From NCBI GenBank assembly GCA_902826505.1, contig CADEFG010000267.1, positions 1-6,911 on the forward strand: DNA of 6,911 nt, read 5' to 3'. The notes beneath the pieces are model-generated. The model was given only the letters and a program-made list of their open reading frames with translations. It was not told the origin of the DNA and made no database searches. Of this stretch, positions 5,452-6,911 are shown in pieces. Source of the stretch: an uncultured Acidobacteriota bacterium. GTDB lineage: Bacteria > Acidobacteriota > Blastocatellia > Pyrinomonadales > Pyrinomonadaceae. The translations under genes were made by a program, and so were the position numbers. The stretch's first letter is position 1. Every line of letters begins with the position of its first letter.

Positions 5452-6318
5452 TTAAACGAGTTTCATTTCGCGCCAGAGTTTCGGCGTGAAATTCGTGAAT
5501 TTGCGGAAAAGCGTCGTGAAATGGCTTTGATTTTTAAAACCCGTCCGCAGACTGATCTCGACGATCGGCAGCTCGTTTTTGGCGAGCAGCTCTTTGGCGC
5601 GTTCGATCCGCCGCTCCATCAAATATTGCTGCGGCGTTTGACCCATCGATTTGCGAAAAGCGCGGGCGAAATGAAATTGGCTGAGATCGGCAACTTCGGC
5701 GATTTCCGCCAAAGAGAGATCTTCTTCGAGATTCGCGTTGATAAATTCCTGCACGCGGCGCAGTTTATAGCCCGAAAGTCCGCCCAAATTTTCCTGTACG
5801 GAACTCGCGTTGCTGTAATTTTTGAGTAGATGCAAGGTCAAGGTCTGGATCAGCGAATCGGCGTAAAGTCTGCCGGCGGAAGATTCGGATTCTGATTCGG
5901 CGAGCAAAGCCAAACCGATATGCTGAATCAGCGGGTCATTGTCTTTATAAACTTCGGAAAACTCGAAATTTGAAGAAAAACGATTTTCAACCGCTATTTT
6001 TGAAACGAAATCGGGTTTGAGCAAGATTCCCATATTGTCGAGCGGCTTTTCCCAGTGTGCGCCGACCGCTTGTCCGGCAGGCGTCAGACAGAGATTGCCC
6101 GCACCGCCTTTCGTGACGATCCGTTTGCCGCACGAAGAACTTTTCTCCGTCGTCAGATTGCCCGAAATCGAAATATTGATCTCGTGGCTCAAAGCCGTAT
6201 GCTCAAGCATTGCCCCCGGCAAAACTTTGGCGCGATGAACTTTGATACCGTTCCATTCGGCGGCTTGGCGAAACAGATACGGCGATTGATTCGTCTTCGG
6301 TGTCCAAATAATGTGCAT
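5452..6318 (-). CDS. AraC/XylS-family transcriptional regulator, 288 residues
   Basis: The C-terminal ~100 residues carry the paired helix-turn-helix domain of the AraC family: HTH1 around 201-226 (LSLAEIAEVADLSQFHFARAFRKS) and HTH2 around 251-279 (PIVEISLRTGFKNQSHFTTLFRKF, with the family signature GF.nqSHF...FrK...TP..wR). The N-terminal ~165 residues resemble the cupin-like ligand or dimerisation half, with the phrase GNLCLTPAGQAVGAHWEKPLDNMGILLKPDF (~74-104). It contains two cysteines (C63 and C77), and no ligand can be inferred. I place the start at ATG 6316-6318. It lacks a Shine-Dalgarno, and a TTG 15 codons upstream (6363) would also give an open frame. The gene is divergent from the Cys/His-rich lipoprotein gene, the usual arrangement for a regulator and its target, and may also control itself. 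Confidence 0.93.
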   Translation of the reverse strand: MHIIWTPKTNQSPYLFRQAAEWNGIKVHRAKVLPGAMLEHTALSHEINISISGNLTTEKSSSCGKRIVTKGGAGNLCLTPAGQAVGAHWEKPLDNMGILLKPDFVSKIAVENRFSSNFEFSEVYKDNDPLIQHIGLALLAESESESSAGRLYADSLIQTLTLHLLKNYSNASSVQENLGGLSGYKLRRVQEFINANLEEDLSLAEIAEVADLSQFHFARAFRKSMGQTPQQYLMERRIERAKELLAKNELPIVEISLRTGFKNQSHFTTLFRKFTNFTPKLWREMKLV

Positions 6319-6326
6319 TAAAGTTA

Positions 6327-6355
6327 TTTGTAATTGAAATGATTTTAAAAAGCAA
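6327..6355 (-). promoter_or_regulatory. Candidate promoter of the AraC-family gene
   Basis: On the minus strand TTGCTT (6350-6355) and TACAAA (6327-6332) are separated by 17 bp. The -10 ends only 8 nt before the ATG at 6318, so the transcript would be leaderless or nearly so, which fits the missing Shine-Dalgarno. If this is the promoter, the alternative TTG start at 6363 is excluded. Confidence 0.35.
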
Positions 6356-6373
6356 GTAAGCAATCACTAACCT

Positions 6374-6401
6374 AAATTTGTGCTTTCTAAAATTTGTGCT
6401 T
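6374..6401. promoter_or_regulatory. Tandem 12-bp direct repeat in the divergent spacer, candidate operator
   Basis: AAATTTGTGCTT occurs at 6374-6385 and again exactly at 6390-6401, 16 bp apart start to start. Both copies are preceded by CT(A) at nearly the same offset. The pair lies between the AraC and lipoprotein genes and overlaps a TTGACT (6400-6405) that could be a -35. AraC-family proteins often bind directly repeated half-sites, so this is a good candidate binding site, though assignment to this regulator is inference. Confidence 0.5.
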
Positions 6402-6428
6402 GACTTAATACCCGGTGTCAGGTTGTAA
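6400..6428 (+). promoter_or_regulatory. Alternative distal promoter candidate for the lipoprotein gene
   Basis: TTGACT (6400-6405), a 17-bp spacer and TTGTAA (6423-6428) form a fair -35 with a poor -10. It overlaps the second copy of the 12-bp direct repeat. It would give a leader of about 130 nt. Confidence 0.25.
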
Positions 6429-6497
6429 AATTATCCAGGGCTCGCGAAAGTTTGATGTTTTGGGCGGGGTTTTAAATCGGCGAAATCTGTTTTGCGA

Positions 6498-6527
6498 TTG
6501 AAATAGTTTCCGGTGTAATGCTAAATT
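6498..6527 (+). promoter_or_regulatory. Candidate proximal promoter of the Cys/His-rich lipoprotein gene
   Basis: TTGAAA (6498-6503), an 18-bp spacer ending in TGC, and TAAATT (6522-6527) form a reasonable sigma-70-like promoter with an extended -10 (TG-N). A start near 6534 would leave a ~34-nt leader before the ATG at 6568. Confidence 0.4.
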
Positions 6528-6567
6528 CAAATAGTTACAAAGCGCGTCGAACCGTGAAAAGAGAGAT

Positions 6568-6911
6568 ATGAAAAGATCAAAAAAAATTGCCGTCGGCTGT
6601 TTGATTATTTTATCTCTATTTGTGTCTTCGGTCGCGGCTTGCATCTGCTCGCATCACACGAAAAAAGCCGCACCCGAAATTTCGTCGTGTCACGAACATT
6701 CGGAAACAAAAGCGGAAACCGATTCGTCCGAAAAGGTTCAAAAACTCGGATCAAACGACGAATGTTTTTGCGTTCAGCCCGCGCCGAAGGCTTTCTCGAA
6801 ATCGGAAACGGTCAAGATCGAAAAACAAGCGATGGTTCTATCTGTTTTGCCGACCGAAAACAAAGCCGTTGCGATCGATGTTTCAGGCGCCGATTTTTAT
6901 TTTGAAAATCC
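6568..6911 (+). CDS. Cys/His-rich putative lipoprotein, possible metal-binding (partial, 3' end cut)
   Basis: The ATG at 6568 opens a frame that runs without a stop to the right edge (114 full codons). The N-terminus MKRSKKIAVGCLIILSLFVSSVAAC has a basic start, a hydrophobic core and a lipobox-like VAAC, so C25 may be lipidated and the protein anchored in the periplasm or outer membrane. Plain signal peptidase I cleavage after VAA is the alternative. The mature part is small, hydrophilic and Cys/His-rich: C25-x-C27-S-H29-H30, C41-H42-x-H44 and C66-x-C68. These three clusters suggest binding of copper, zinc or a similar metal, or disulfides. A Ser/Glu/Lys-rich linker (45-62) joins the first two to the last, and the region after C68 begins VQPAPKAFSKSETVKIEKQ. 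The Shine-Dalgarno is weak (AAGAGAGAT). I do not recognise a named family. Position next to a divergent AraC gene suggests regulated expression. Confidence 0.8.
   Translation, partial: MKRSKKIAVGCLIILSLFVSSVAACICSHHTKKAAPEISSCHEHSETKAETDSSEKVQKLGSNDECFCVQPAPKAFSKSETVKIEKQAMVLSVLPTENKAVAIDVSGADFYFEN

Noticed and set aside
6405..6644. 79-residue minus-strand frame between the AraC and lipoprotein genes
   Set aside because: It overlaps the promoter region and N-terminus of the plus-strand lipoprotein gene, and its composition shows no protein-like features.
1..6911. A multi-gene defence, phage or biosynthetic system
   Set aside because: The genes are a housekeeping helicase, a regulator and small exported or hypothetical proteins with wide gaps. 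The helicase has no nuclease domain or defence partner nearby.

Overview
The window looks like ordinary chromosomal DNA of a Gram-negative, SD-using bacterium of moderate GC. My best guess is an Acidobacteriota of the Blastocatellia/Pyrinomonadaceae type. This rests on recalled resemblance: the peptide inserted in the helicase (SEPPAVAGGL...SATVDGSDRLT), the style of the small exported proteins, and the intergenic repeat families. It was not tested by any search. There is no rRNA, tRNA, CRISPR array, transposase or phage gene.

Six genes lie on the minus strand. Read in their transcription order (right to left) they are: an AraC-family regulator (5452-6318), an exported TPR protein (4572-5276), a small cytoplasmic protein of unknown function (4012-4464), an exported 200-residue protein of unknown function (3177-3779) ending in a clear intrinsic terminator, a UvrD/PcrA-type helicase (803-2959), and the first 210 codons of an exported protein with a TolB-N/CsgG-like look (1-632, cut by the left edge). 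On the plus strand, divergent from the AraC gene, is a Cys/His-rich putative lipoprotein (6568 onward) cut by the right edge. Gaps of about 110 to 230 bp separate the minus-strand genes, so this is a string of independently expressed housekeeping and hypothetical genes rather than one tight operon. The only pairing that suggests a functional link is the divergent AraC/lipoprotein pair, whose shared spacer holds a tandem 12-bp direct repeat and candidate promoters.

The most notable content is the repeats. (1) The helicase gene contains a roughly 100-bp element with 28-bp imperfect terminal inverted repeats. It is inserted in the only one of six frames that is open through it, adding about 33 residues to the 2B region. 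(2) A heptanucleotide tandem array occurs as two opposed blocks between the TPR gene and the next gene, overlapping the TPR stop codon. (3) A 25-bp imperfect inverted repeat begins 1 bp after the AraC stop codon. (4) A GC-rich 12-bp palindrome and a decamer-periodic repeat lie upstream of the helicase. I see no defence system or other obviously new multi-gene system here; the translatable palindromic insertion is the best candidate for follow-up.
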